Below, piece after piece: positions 1-6,647 of a stretch of 8,400 nt of DNA (within the stretch, counting starts at the first letter, position 1; each line of letters opens with the position of its first letter). The notes under the pieces were generated by a model. The model had not been told where the DNA came from, made no database searches, and saw only the letters and a list, made by a program, of their open reading frames with translations. Source of the stretch: CAYUNA01 sp047629355. Lineage in GTDB: Bacteria > Bacteroidota > Bacteroidia > Chitinophagales > Saprospiraceae. Where the stretch lies: assembly GCA_047629355.1 (NCBI GenBank), contig JBLHWU010000255.1, positions 1 through 8,400 of the forward strand. The letters run 5' to 3'. Made by a program: the position numbers and the translations under genes.

Positions 1-1
1 T

Positions 2-1342
2 ATTGACAACATCACCGCCCTCGCTCAATCTGCCACAGATTTAGAAAAAGCCAAGCCACTTGTTTCTACTAAAAAATGGCGGGTACTGGAAGCCAACGAA
101 CAAGCCGTTTGGGGCGAGGTCAAAAGCAATGGCGTTGCTTATTATAAAACGCAATTCTTTCCGAAAACAAAACAATTTAGATGCAATTGTCCTTCTCAAA
201 AAAAGCCCTGTCCACATGTTTTAGCCTTGATGATGTTGTTTGTGGAAAATGGAATTTCCTTTAAAATAAATCCAACTTTACCAAAATGGGTTGCGGATTG
301 GTTGTTGATAAAAGACCAACCTGCAGCTAAACGAACGGAAGAACAAGAAGTGCATTTGGCTGAACTTCGCTTAAAAACGCGTGAAAAACGGCTGCTGCAA
401 ATGGAAGAGGGTTTGAACGAATTGAACCTTTGGTTGAATGATGTAGTACGGCAAGGTCTGGCGAATTTAGAAATGCAGCCGCCTGAGTTTTGGGAAGAAA
501 TAGCGGGACGTTTGGTGAATGCAAAATGTGGGCGATTGGCGCGACGGGTGCGACATTTGCCGATGTTATTTGGAACGGCAAACTGGCATGAAACGATGTT
601 GGGGGAGATTGGCGAGTTGTATTTATTATTAAAAGGATTTAAAAATATTCAAAATTTGCCGCCTGCATTGCAGCAAGAAATGTTGAATCAAGCGGGGATA
701 AATGTCAAAAAAGAGGAGCTTATTGAAATTAAAGGTGTGCAAGATACTTGGTTGGTTATTGGGCAAACGGAAGGGAAAGATGAGGATACCAATTTATTTT
801 ATCGGCGGACTTGGATGGCAGGGGAGAAGACCGAGAAAGTGGCGTTGTTGCTGGAATATGCTTGGAGTACGAATCCGTATGAGACGAACTTTAAACCAGG
901 GAATCAATTTAGAGGAGAAGTCGTTTATTATCCATCGGCGTTTGATTTGCGGGTAAGTTTGCGGAACTTTCAGACGGTTGTTGAGCCTTTTTTAGTAAAA
1001 GGGTATTCTAATTTTAACGTTTTTTCAAAAGAATATGCGAAAGCGGTTGGGGGCAATCCTTGGTTACTTGTGTTTCCTGCAATTTTAGAAAATGTGGTGC
1101 CTATTTTTGAAAAAGATGCTTTTTACCTTTTAGATGAAAATCAAAAAATGTTGCCAATAAAAACGGAGGAAAAGACGGCTTGGACGATGTTGGCCTTGAG
1201 TGGAGGAGAGCCGATTACATTTTTTGGAGCGTTTGAAAACCAGGTGTTTCAGCCATTGAGTGCGATTCTGGCAGACCAATTTATTGTTTTACACGATGCG
1301 AAACCATTGCCGCGTCCAAAGCGGACTTGGGGCAATTTTTAA
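2..1342 (+). CDS. SWIM zinc-finger protein, 5' end cut by window edge
   Basis: The reading frame is open from base 2 to the TAA at 1340-1342 and gives 446 residues without the true start. Residues 61-72 carry the SWIM signature CNC-x6-CPH (C61, C63, C70, H72; bases 182-217), a zinc-binding fold found in proteins that bind DNA or protein partners. The first ATGs in frame (from base 230) lie just after this motif and would delete it, so the real start is upstream of the window. From memory of the family, bacterial SWIM proteins of this type are about 430-460 residues with the finger near residue 65-75, so probably only a few residues are missing. After the finger comes a charged helical stretch (about residues 110-185, with W-L-N-D-V-V-R-Q-G) and a longer C-terminal region I cannot assign. 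Relatives are often encoded near MoxR-type ATPase and VWA-domain genes; any such partners would lie left of this window. Biochemical function is unknown. Confidence 0.85.
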   Translation: MDNITALAQSATDLEKAKPLVSTKKWRVLEANEQAVWGEVKSNGVAYYKTQFFPKTKQFRCNCPSQKKPCPHVLALMMLFVENGISFKINPTLPKWVADWLLIKDQPAAKRTEEQEVHLAELRLKTREKRLLQMEEGLNELNLWLNDVVRQGLANLEMQPPEFWEEIAGRLVNAKCGRLARRVRHLPMLFGTANWHETMLGEIGELYLLLKGFKNIQNLPPALQQEMLNQAGINVKKEELIEIKGVQDTWLVIGQTEGKDEDTNLFYRRTWMAGEKTEKVALLLEYAWSTNPYETNFKPGNQFRGEVVYYPSAFDLRVSLRNFQTVVEPFLVKGYSNFNVFSKEYAKAVGGNPWLLVFPAILENVVPIFEKDAFYLLDENQKMLPIKTEEKTAWTMLALSGGEPITFFGAFENQVFQPLSAILADQFIVLHDAKPLPRPKRTWGNF

Positions 1343-1412
1343 ATTTAAAATAAAATTATTTTCCAAAAACTGCCTTCCGATTCATTTCCCTTTTTAATTT
1401 TGGGTTTGGAAT

Positions 1413-1487
1413 GTGGCGGCGACTGTAGTCGCCAAGCTGCTGAATAATATCTTACGAAGGCAACTTGGCGACTAAAGTCGCCGTTAC
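1413..1487. repeat. Nested palindromic repeat (REP/BIME-like)
   Basis: Two 28-base arms (1413-1440 and 1460-1487) are inverted copies of each other with four mismatches, separated by 19 bases. Each arm contains its own perfect 7-bp dyad, GGCGACT-gt-AGTCGCC at 1418-1433 and GGCGACT-aa-AGTCGCC at 1467-1482. The sequence can therefore fold as one long hairpin or as two small ones. The GC-rich arms contrast with the AT-rich surroundings. The layout resembles paired repetitive extragenic palindromes. It ends 14 bases before the ATG at 1502, so it would lie in the 5' leader of that gene if transcription starts upstream. A role as terminator of the SWIM gene is possible but there is no T-run directly after it. 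Confidence 0.75.
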
Positions 1488-1501
1488 AAAAAATTACCGA
1501 C

Positions 1502-2626
1502 ATGAAAATAATCGAAGTAACAAGTAAAAAACTCAAGAAGCAATTTATCGATTTTCCACACGACTTGTATGCGGACGACCCCAACTATGTCCCGGAAGTT
1601 TTTATTGGTCAAAAAGATTTGATGAATGAAGCGAAGAATCCGTTTTTCAAACATTCCAAAGCGACCTTGTTTTTAGCGAAGAAAGGGGAGGAAATAGTGG
1701 GGCGTATCGCAGCGATTCGGAACAACAATTACAATGAATTTATTGGTGTCGGCACGAAAGGATTCTTCGGTTTTTTTGATGTAATTGAAGATTATGAAGT
1801 CGCAAAATTGCTATTGGATACCGTGAGTAATTGGTGCAAAAAAGAAAATTTGAACGCACTCATGGGACCGACTAATTTTTCTACCAACGATACGGCAGGA
1901 CTTTTAGTAGAAGGATTTGACCGCCCGCCCGTGGTGAGTATGACGTATAATAAGCTGTATTTTAAAGAATTTTTGGAGCGCTATGGTTTTGAAAAATCAA
2001 TGGACATGCTTGCATATCATGTGACGGAAGAGGAAGCGAATATGAAGGCAGTGAAGTTGGCAAGTCGGTTGGAAGAACGCTTGGCAGGCCGGGGGATTAC
2101 GATTCGGAAAATTAATATGAAGAAATTTGATGCAGAGATAGATAAACTTGAAAAAGTCTACATCAAAGCTTGGGATAAAAACTGGGGATTTGTACCGCCG
2201 ACGAGTGAGGAATTTCAGCATTTGGGGGCAGATTTGAAGTTGATAGCTGATCCTGAATTGGTGTTGTTGGCAGAGGAAGATGGGAAAACGGTGGGTTTTG
2301 TGGGCGCAATTCCTGATATGAATATGGTGTTGAAAAAGGTGAAACGTGGGCGGTTATTTCCATTTGGTATTTTTAAAATACTGTTTGGAAAGAAAAAGAT
2401 TACAAGAATCAGAGTGTTGCTATTGGGCGTTTTAGAAGAATATCGAGGTCGAGGAATTGAAGGGATTTTATATGCAAAAGTAATTTCGAATGCCTTGAAT
2501 AAAGGTTATACGCAAGCCGAAGCTTCTTGGGTTTTGGATAACAATGAAATGATGAAACGGGGAGTGGAAGGTGTGAACATGAAGCCGTACAAACGGTATA
2601 GAATTTATGAAAAAAAGTTAGCTTGA
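1502..2626 (+). CDS. GNAT-like N-acetyltransferase family protein, two-part
   Basis: This 374-residue cytoplasmic protein resembles a Bacteroidota family usually annotated as GNAT N-acetyltransferase. Recognisable family motifs are D-D-P-N-Y-V-P near residues 25-31, K-N-P-F-F-K-H at 45-51, G-F-F-G-F-F at 87-92, the N-F-S-x-N-D block at 125-130 and G-F-D-R-P-P at 138-143. The C-terminal part (about 250-345) shows a GNAT-like beta hairpin followed by L-E-E-Y-R-G-R-G-I-E-G at 311-321, in the position of the acetyl-CoA pyrophosphate loop. The usual R-x-x-G-x-G/A form is imperfect, since E320 falls at the last position. Residues 54-72 also look like a GNAT beta2-beta3 hairpin, suggesting two GNAT halves. 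The substrate is unknown. No Shine-Dalgarno precedes the ATG; the start is chosen because conserved family sequence begins almost at once. It is flanked by repeats on both sides and is probably transcribed alone. Confidence 0.75.
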   Translation: MKIIEVTSKKLKKQFIDFPHDLYADDPNYVPEVFIGQKDLMNEAKNPFFKHSKATLFLAKKGEEIVGRIAAIRNNNYNEFIGVGTKGFFGFFDVIEDYEVAKLLLDTVSNWCKKENLNALMGPTNFSTNDTAGLLVEGFDRPPVVSMTYNKLYFKEFLERYGFEKSMDMLAYHVTEEEANMKAVKLASRLEERLAGRGITIRKINMKKFDAEIDKLEKVYIKAWDKNWGFVPPTSEEFQHLGADLKLIADPELVLLAEEDGKTVGFVGAIPDMNMVLKKVKRGRLFPFGIFKILFGKKKITRIRVLLLGVLEEYRGRGIEGILYAKVISNALNKGYTQAEASWVLDNNEMMKRGVEGVNMKPYKRYRIYEKKLA

Positions 2627-2634
2627 ATGACTAA

Positions 2635-2799
2635 TTAGGAACGCAAAATAAATAAGTATAGATTCTTAGGAGTGAGGTTTTGTTCTCCCTTTTTGCTTTG
2701 AAAATGCGATTTGTGTTGATATAATGAGCATTTTCAAAGTGAAAAATAGGAATCAAAGATTCTGTCAAAAAAGTAACTTTATTTATTTCGCGTTCCTTA
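2635..2799. mobile_element. MITE-like imperfect palindrome with terminal inverted repeats
   Basis: The left end at 2637-2655 (AGGAACGCAAAATAAATAA) matches, in inverted orientation and with one mismatch, the right end at 2779-2797. An inner perfect 12-bp inverted repeat (CTTTGAAAATGC at 2696-2707, its complement at 2728-2739) surrounds a 20-base loop, and the sequences between inner and outer arms are partly complementary, so nearly the whole element folds back on itself. A TTA trinucleotide flanks both ends (2635-2637 and 2797-2799), consistent with a 3-bp target duplication, although three AT-rich bases can match by chance. It has no coding capacity, as expected for a non-autonomous element. 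A further copy of the right end occurs at 5775-5797. The parent transposon family was not recognised. Confidence 0.6.
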
Positions 2800-2824
2800 G
2801 GAATTACAACCGCCGAAAATCTCG

Positions 2825-2832
2825 TAATTTTG
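2825..2832 (+). promoter_or_regulatory. Candidate Bacteroidota -7 promoter box
   Basis: TAATTTTG fits the Bacteroidota -7 consensus TAnnTTTG exactly and lies 22 bases before the ATG of the small gene at 2855, leaving a leader of roughly 15 bases. No good TTG/TTTG -33 element is visible at the expected distance upstream, so this is only a candidate; such an octamer is not rare in AT-rich DNA. Confidence 0.3.
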
Positions 2833-2854
2833 CTTTTAAAATACGAATAAATTT

Positions 2855-3028
2855 ATGAAATATTTATTTCTTTTACTGTTGGGGTATTACGTGTATCGGT
2901 CTTTTATTAAGCCACATTTATCGTCAATTTCTAAAGAAGAAGAAGAAATTTTCCGTTTTGAAAAGAAAACAGAGCCAGAAAAACGCTCAAATGAGAATGA
3001 TTATATTGATTATGAAGAAGTAGATTGA
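2855..3028 (+). CDS. Small membrane protein, DUF4834-like
   Basis: The ATG at 2855 opens a 57-residue frame ending in TGA at 3026-3028. Residues 2-18 form a hydrophobic, Leu/Tyr-rich segment that could be a single membrane anchor, followed by the positively charged linker F-I-K-P, an acidic/basic tail (E-E-E-E near 28-31), and the C-terminus D-Y-I-D-Y-E-E-V-D. A short N-terminal helix plus a terminal Y-x-D-Y/F-E-E tail is the pattern I know from Bacteroidota proteins annotated DUF4834, so I assign it there with moderate confidence. The function of that family is unknown. The topology is probably N-terminal anchor with a cytoplasmic tail, because the basic residues follow the helix. It converges on the kinase gene with a 10-base gap and has a possible -7 box at 2825-2832. 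If not DUF4834, it remains a plausible small membrane protein. Confidence 0.6.
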   Translation: MKYLFLLLLGYYVYRSFIKPHLSSISKEEEEIFRFEKKTEPEKRSNENDYIDYEEVD

Positions 3029-3038
3029 GTTTTTGTTT

Positions 3039-4388
3039 TTAATTGACATATGGAAACGTCATGTAGAAAGTAGTTCCTTCTCCGACTTCTGAATTTGCCC
3101 AAATTTTTCCATTCATTTTTTCTACAATCTTCTTACAGGTCGCCAAGCCGATGCCTGACCCTTCGTATTTTCCTCGCGCGTGTAGGCGTTCAAAAACACC
3201 AAACACTTTTTCTTGATGTTCTTTGGCGATTCCGATGCCGTTGTCTTTCACGCTAATGAGGTGATTATCGCCATCTAAGCGATGATTGATGTGTATTTCT
3301 GGCTGGATATTTTTTTTCCTAAATTTAATGGAATTAGACAATAAATTTTGAAACAATTGAGTCATTTCAGTAGACGATGAGTTTAGCTTGGGTAGGGTAT
3401 TGATAAAAATTGCCGTTTCGGTATCTTGTATGGTTGCTGATAAATTATTGACAACGTCAAATAAAATATCATTCAAGTTCGTACTTTTAACGCCTTCGTT
3501 TTGATAACCCAATCGCGAATAATTGAGCAAATCATCCAATAATTTCTGCATCCGCGTTACCCCGTCAGTAACATATCCCATAAATTCACGCGTATTTTCA
3601 TCCAAGTGTTGGTCTAATCTTTTAGCGGTCAATTGGGTATACAACTTTATCATCCGCAGTGGTTCTTTCAAATCATGCGAAGCTGCAAAAGCGAAAGTAT
3701 CCAATTCTGCATTAGAATTTTTAAGCTGAATTTGAGCCTTTCGCAAGGAGTCTGCTTGTCTGGTTATTTCCGCTTTTTGGCGCAATAACAATTCTTGCTG
3801 CTGTTGTAGATTTTTAATGGTATCTTCTTGCCCTTTAGCAAAAATAAAAACGATGCCGACGATAACCGCAAAAAACATGAGATAGCTGGTGAAAAAATAA
3901 CTGGCTGGTAAGTCTTGAATTTGTACCCGAAAAGTTTCCATCGTACTGTTTTCCAGATGAAAAACATAATAGGTCATGGCGAGCAAAATGCCGGTCCAAA
4001 TGAAACCTGAAAATCGATTGGTAATGAGCAATGTAACCAACGGTACAACCAACAACCACAATAAATTATCGGAATACAATCCACCTGTTTCAAAAACAGA
4101 GGGAGCTAGAATCGCAAATAATACAGCTGATAGTAAGTTCCCTGAAATGAGCAAATTTCCCCATTTTTTGAAAATTAAAATTAGGGAGGTAACCAATCCA
4201 AAACCCATCAAAAGGGGAACATCATTTTCTGGATGAAAAAGGATGGTCGAAAGACCCATAATGGAAATTACAAGGAGCAGAAATAGATGAATAAAACTTA
4301 ATATCCGCGCTTTCCTCATTCGGAAAAAATGCGATTTTAATTTTTTTGGAATCATCCAATCAACCAGTGTGTGAATTTTATTAGCCAT
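3039..4388 (-). CDS. Membrane sensor histidine kinase (HisKA + HATPase_c)
   Basis: This 449-residue protein is an ATP-dependent autophosphorylating sensor kinase of the inner membrane. The N-terminal half has about six hydrophobic segments (roughly residues 29-50, 57-73, 78-96, 107-123, 126-143 and 163-184) with short loops, so there is no large periplasmic sensor domain. A Gln-rich coiled coil follows (about 187-230). The HisKA domain has the H-box A-S-H-D-L-K-E-P with phosphoacceptor H238. The ATPase domain shows the N-box around Q-N-L-L-S-N-S (N348, N352), the G1 box D-N-G-I-G-I (382-387), the F-box F-G-V-F-E-R (396-401) and the G2 box G-S-G-I-G-L (410-415). All catalytic motifs are intact. 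No response regulator is adjacent, so its partner and signal are unknown. It is transcribed leftward from the long spacer starting at 4389. Confidence 0.93.
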   Translation of the reverse strand: MANKIHTLVDWMIPKKLKSHFFRMRKARILSFIHLFLLLVISIMGLSTILFHPENDVPLLMGFGLVTSLILIFKKWGNLLISGNLLSAVLFAILAPSVFETGGLYSDNLLWLLVVPLVTLLITNRFSGFIWTGILLAMTYYVFHLENSTMETFRVQIQDLPASYFFTSYLMFFAVIVGIVFIFAKGQEDTIKNLQQQQELLLRQKAEITRQADSLRKAQIQLKNSNAELDTFAFAASHDLKEPLRMIKLYTQLTAKRLDQHLDENTREFMGYVTDGVTRMQKLLDDLLNYSRLGYQNEGVKSTNLNDILFDVVNNLSATIQDTETAIFINTLPKLNSSSTEMTQLFQNLLSNSIKFRKKNIQPEIHINHRLDGDNHLISVKDNGIGIAKEHQEKVFGVFERLHARGKYEGSGIGLATCKKIVEKMNGKIWANSEVGEGTTFYMTFPYVN

Positions 4389-4862
4389 GAATTTTTAAAA
4401 ATAATAGTTTATGATTGCTTGATTAAACAACCGAGTTTTGAAAGTCTAAAGGAGAGGTATTGTTAACAATTTTCTTTTTGTGGCAAGAGAGGAATAATAT
4501 GGGTGCAATTATCTAACCAAATTTATTGTAGTATTATTACTAACGAGTTAAATATGTTTTTTAACAATTCAAAATCATTTTGAGCCAAGAAATTTTAGTC
4601 GAAAAAAAATAGGCTTGGGAATGTTCCTTTTTCTTTCCACCTTTGTGTTGTAATATGAAACGATAACATGCAAAATTTTAGTAAAACGATTCTATAACTT
4701 GAGTCATTATGCTTGTTTTTTTTCTTCCGAAAAACTCAAAAAAGAGTTCTATACTAAGGTTCTGTAAAGATTTTTTGAATCCTCTAGAAGAAATAATTAC
4801 AATCAATAATTCAACAGCTTAGTAGATAAATTGTTTTACTTATTAAGTAATTCTTCAAAACC
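4389..4862. other. 474-base AT-rich divergent spacer, no gene seen
   Basis: This region separates the divergently transcribed kinase and acyltransferase genes, so promoters for both should lie here. I see no convincing coding region, tRNA or strong terminator. Small details are a 12-base perfect palindrome ATTGTTAACAAT at 4459-4470, about 70 bases upstream of the kinase start, which could be an operator; a TAAATTTG match to the -7 consensus on the minus strand at 4518-4525 without an obvious -33 partner; and a weak AACTC/GAGTT hairpin at 4733-4748. The longest forward ATG frame that I followed (4709-4822, 37 residues) has no recognisable features. Confidence 0.6.
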
Positions 4863-5579
4863 ATGGGTATAATTCTCGCCATTTTACGCGGTCTTTTTGT
4901 AGCATTTTTAGTGATTAGCTACGTGAGTGCCATTCTGCTGCGTAGCTTTATTTTTGGCTATAATCTTGATTGGTCATTGAGAATGCGGAAAAGCTGTTTG
5001 AGCAAAGTCATCAAATTATTAGGTGTTCAATTGGAAGTTTGCGGAACCCCTTATGAAGGTAACTATATGTATATTGGTAACCATCGTTCCTACCTTGACC
5101 CAATCATTGCACTATGTAATGTAATGGCACTTCCTGTCGGAAAAGCGGAGGTTTCTAAATGGCCGCTGATTGGATATTCAGCCAAGGTGACGGGTATTGT
5201 TTTTGTGAAACGAGAAAGTCGCAATAGTCGTAAAGAAACGTTAGATGCGATGGTGGAAATTTTACAAAAAGGTAACTCGGTTTTAATTTATCCGGAAGGA
5301 ACGACGCATGATAAGCCAGAAACAATTGATTTTAAAATGGGCGCATTTCGACTTGCTGCTGACCATCAATTTTCGATTATTCCAATGGCGATTGATTACA
5401 CCGACCCGAATAATTATTGGGTGACGGATATCACATTTGCGCAGCATTTTGCCCAACAATTTAGTAAGTGGAAAACGGTGGTAAAAATTGAATACGGTGA
5501 GCCGATTCAAGGAAATGATAAGGAGAAATTAATGTTGGAAACAAAAGAATGGATTGATAAAAAACTGGCGAAATTTTAA
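4863..5579 (+). CDS. plsC: 1-acyl-sn-glycerol-3-phosphate acyltransferase (PlsC type)
   Basis: The 238-residue product belongs to the PlsC lysophospholipid acyltransferase family, which transfers an acyl chain from acyl-ACP or acyl-CoA to lysophosphatidic acid to make phosphatidic acid at the inner membrane. A hydrophobic N-terminal segment (about 4-28) anchors it. All four family blocks are present: the catalytic N-H-x4-D motif N-H-R-S-Y-L-D (H74, D79), G-I-V-F-V-K-R (111-117), the substrate-phosphate motif Y-P-E-G-T-T (143-148) and I-I-P-M-A-I (172-177). The length is usual for the family. The ATG is the natural start because the hydrophobic anchor begins immediately after it; the leader lacks a Shine-Dalgarno. 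It stands alone, between a long spacer and a convergent spacer rich in palindromes. Acting on another lysophospholipid, such as an ornithine-lipid precursor, cannot be excluded, since Bacteroidota often have several paralogues. Confidence 0.88.
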   Translation: MGIILAILRGLFVAFLVISYVSAILLRSFIFGYNLDWSLRMRKSCLSKVIKLLGVQLEVCGTPYEGNYMYIGNHRSYLDPIIALCNVMALPVGKAEVSKWPLIGYSAKVTGIVFVKRESRNSRKETLDAMVEILQKGNSVLIYPEGTTHDKPETIDFKMGAFRLAADHQFSIIPMAIDYTDPNNYWVTDITFAQHFAQQFSKWKTVVKIEYGEPIQGNDKEKLMLETKEWIDKKLAKF

Positions 5580-5683
5580 ATGAAATACGAGTCATCTACC
5601 TAATTGTAGCGTTTATTAATAAATGATTGGTACATTTCGTGGGAAAAAATTTAGTTTTCATATAAAATCCAAACCGCCGAAAC

Positions 5684-5739
5684 GGGATTTAAAAGGGGGA
5701 AGAAATTTTCAAGAAAATTTCTTCCCCCTTTTAAATCCC
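5684..5739. repeat. Perfect 27-bp hairpin in convergent spacer
   Basis: Bases 5684-5710 and 5713-5739 are perfect inverted copies (27 bp) with only AA between them. The arms start GGGATTTAAAAGGGGGAAG and contain a G5/C5 run. It lies between two convergent genes, 104 bases after the acyltransferase stop and 105 bases beyond the glucokinase stop, so it could end transcription from both directions, though there is no T-run directly after either arm. A perfect stem this long with a minimal loop also fits a recently spread palindromic repeat. Confidence 0.75.
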
Positions 5740-5774
5740 TCAGGAACACAGCAGGTTTTTAATAAAAGCTTGAA

Positions 5775-5797
5775 TTTATTTATTTCGCGTTCCTAAG
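5775..5797. repeat. Solitary copy of the MITE right end
   Basis: The 20 bases at 5775-5794 (TTTATTTATTTCGCGTTCCT) are identical to 2778-2797, the right end of the MITE-like element, and lie in the same orientation. No clear inverted partner is found in the preceding 200 bases; AGGAAC at 5742-5747 is the only fragment that resembles it. It may be the remnant of a decayed copy or one end of an element interrupted by the hairpin at 5684-5739. Confidence 0.6.
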
Positions 5798-5844
5798 TTA
5801 AAATTTAGGACAACTCATATTGTACGCTAAAAAATTCAGACCAT

Positions 5845-6597
5845 TTACCCATATTTTGCCGCATACATCGCCGCACCAATCACACCCGCTTCATTTTTAA
5901 ATTGTGCAGGAACAATTTCTCCTTCTGTTTTTAAAAAATCCCGATAAAGCTCAAAACGTTTGCTCGTTCCGCCACCTAAAATAATTAAATTCGGTGTAAA
6001 CATTCGTTCAATTCTTGCGAGATATTGATTGAATCTTTTAGCCCATGTTTTCCAGTCGAGGTCTTCCTCTTTTCGAACGATGTTAGAGGTGAATTTTTCC
6101 GCGACAGTCTCTTGCCCTTTTAAATGGAAATGGCCTAGTTCGGTATTTCGCACCAAATGTCCATCTGTGAACATTGCCGAGCCGATACCCGTCCCGATAG
6201 TAAGGAGCAGCACTGTTCCCATGCGTCCTTTCGCTTTTCCAAAAGCAACTTCTGCCATTCCTGCGGCGTCTGCGTCATTGACTACTTTAATTTTGCAGCC
6301 TGTCTTTTCTGCCAATATTTCCTCAATATTGACGCCAACCCAGCTTTTGTCAATATTTGCGGCACTTTTTGCCACGCCATCTACAACAATTGCAGGAAAA
6401 CCGCAGCCGATAAGTTTACCCTTATAGTTTAAGCCTTCTACTATTTTTTGCACAGTATCTGCCATCGCTTCAGGTGTTGCTGGAGAAGGGGTCGCAAATT
6501 TTAAACGCTCGGTCAATAGTTTTCCCGTCGTCATATTAACGATTGCCCCTTTCGTACCTGTACCTCCGATGTCGATTCCTAAAATTTCGTTTTGCAT
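5845..6597 (-). CDS. ppgK: Polyphosphate glucokinase (ROK family)
   Basis: This 250-residue cytoplasmic enzyme phosphorylates glucose to glucose-6-phosphate using inorganic polyphosphate as phosphoryl donor, often with ATP as an alternative. Evidence is the N-terminal phosphate loop G-I-D-I-G-G-T-G-T-K-G (7-17), the conserved block A-A-N-I-D-K-S-W-V-G (79-88), V-N-D-A-D-A-A-G (106-113) with presumed catalytic base D108, the second phosphate motif G-T-G-I-G-S (135-140), N-T-E-L-G-H (151-156) and L-G-G-G-T-S-K (207-213). The A-N-x-D-K-S-W and L-D-W-x-x-W-A blocks point to PpgK rather than ATP-only glucokinases or ROK repressors. It lacks the zinc-binding C-x-C-G-x-x-G-C motif of many ROK proteins, as PpgK enzymes normally do. 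Length is normal and no key residue is missing. It is the last gene of a minus-strand row; a 16-bp hairpin stands 14 bases before its ATG and may partly separate its expression from the isomerase genes. Confidence 0.88.
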   Translation of the reverse strand: MQNEILGIDIGGTGTKGAIVNMTTGKLLTERLKFATPSPATPEAMADTVQKIVEGLNYKGKLIGCGFPAIVVDGVAKSAANIDKSWVGVNIEEILAEKTGCKIKVVNDADAAGMAEVAFGKAKGRMGTVLLLTIGTGIGSAMFTDGHLVRNTELGHFHLKGQETVAEKFTSNIVRKEEDLDWKTWAKRFNQYLARIERMFTPNLIILGGGTSKRFELYRDFLKTEGEIVPAQFKNEAGVIGAAMYAAKYG

Positions 6598-6611
6598 CTT
6601 TTCTTATTGAA

Positions 6612-6647
6612 AAAGTGGTTGAAATACGGCGGTATTTCAACCACTTT
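6612..6647 (-). terminator. 16-bp hairpin between PKD-isomerase and ppgK, terminator-like
   Basis: AAAGTGGTTGAAATAC at 6612-6627 and its perfect complement at 6632-6647 enclose a 4-base loop (GGCG on the plus strand). Read on the minus strand it begins 21 bases after the isomerase stop and its 3' arm runs into five T (complement of 6610-6614, partly within the stem), which fits an intrinsic terminator. Because it also sits 14 bases upstream of the ppgK ATG it could act as an attenuator or a leader hairpin instead. Confidence 0.55.

Noticed and set aside
227..1342. SWIM gene starting at the in-frame TTG/ATG codons near 227-233
   Set aside because: The frame is open to the window edge, and the zinc-binding C-x-C...C-x-H motif lies upstream of these codons, so they are internal.
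1347..1362. AT-only palindrome AAAATAAAATTATTTT after the SWIM gene stop
   Set aside because: With no G-C pairs it is expected by chance in such AT-rich DNA and would not make a stable terminator.
2696..2739. Inner 12-bp hairpin as an intrinsic terminator of the GNAT gene
   Set aside because: No T-run follows the right arm on the plus strand and the loop is 20 bases; it is better explained as the core of the palindromic element.
3976..4236. 86-codon plus-strand open frame opposite the kinase membrane region
   Set aside because: Complement of a hydrophobic coding region; no domain and no promoter evidence.
4709..4822. 37-residue open frame in the long divergent spacer
   Set aside because: AT-rich, no recognisable motif, no start context, and ends well before the acyltransferase start.
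6029..6427. 132-codon open frame on the plus strand inside ppgK
   Set aside because: It lies fully antisense to a gene with intact catalytic motifs, and its translation shows no recognisable domain; such antisense frames are common.
6612..6647. Riboswitch in front of ppgK
   Set aside because: Only one simple stem-loop is present, with no conserved aptamer-like junctions; a terminator or simple hairpin explains it.
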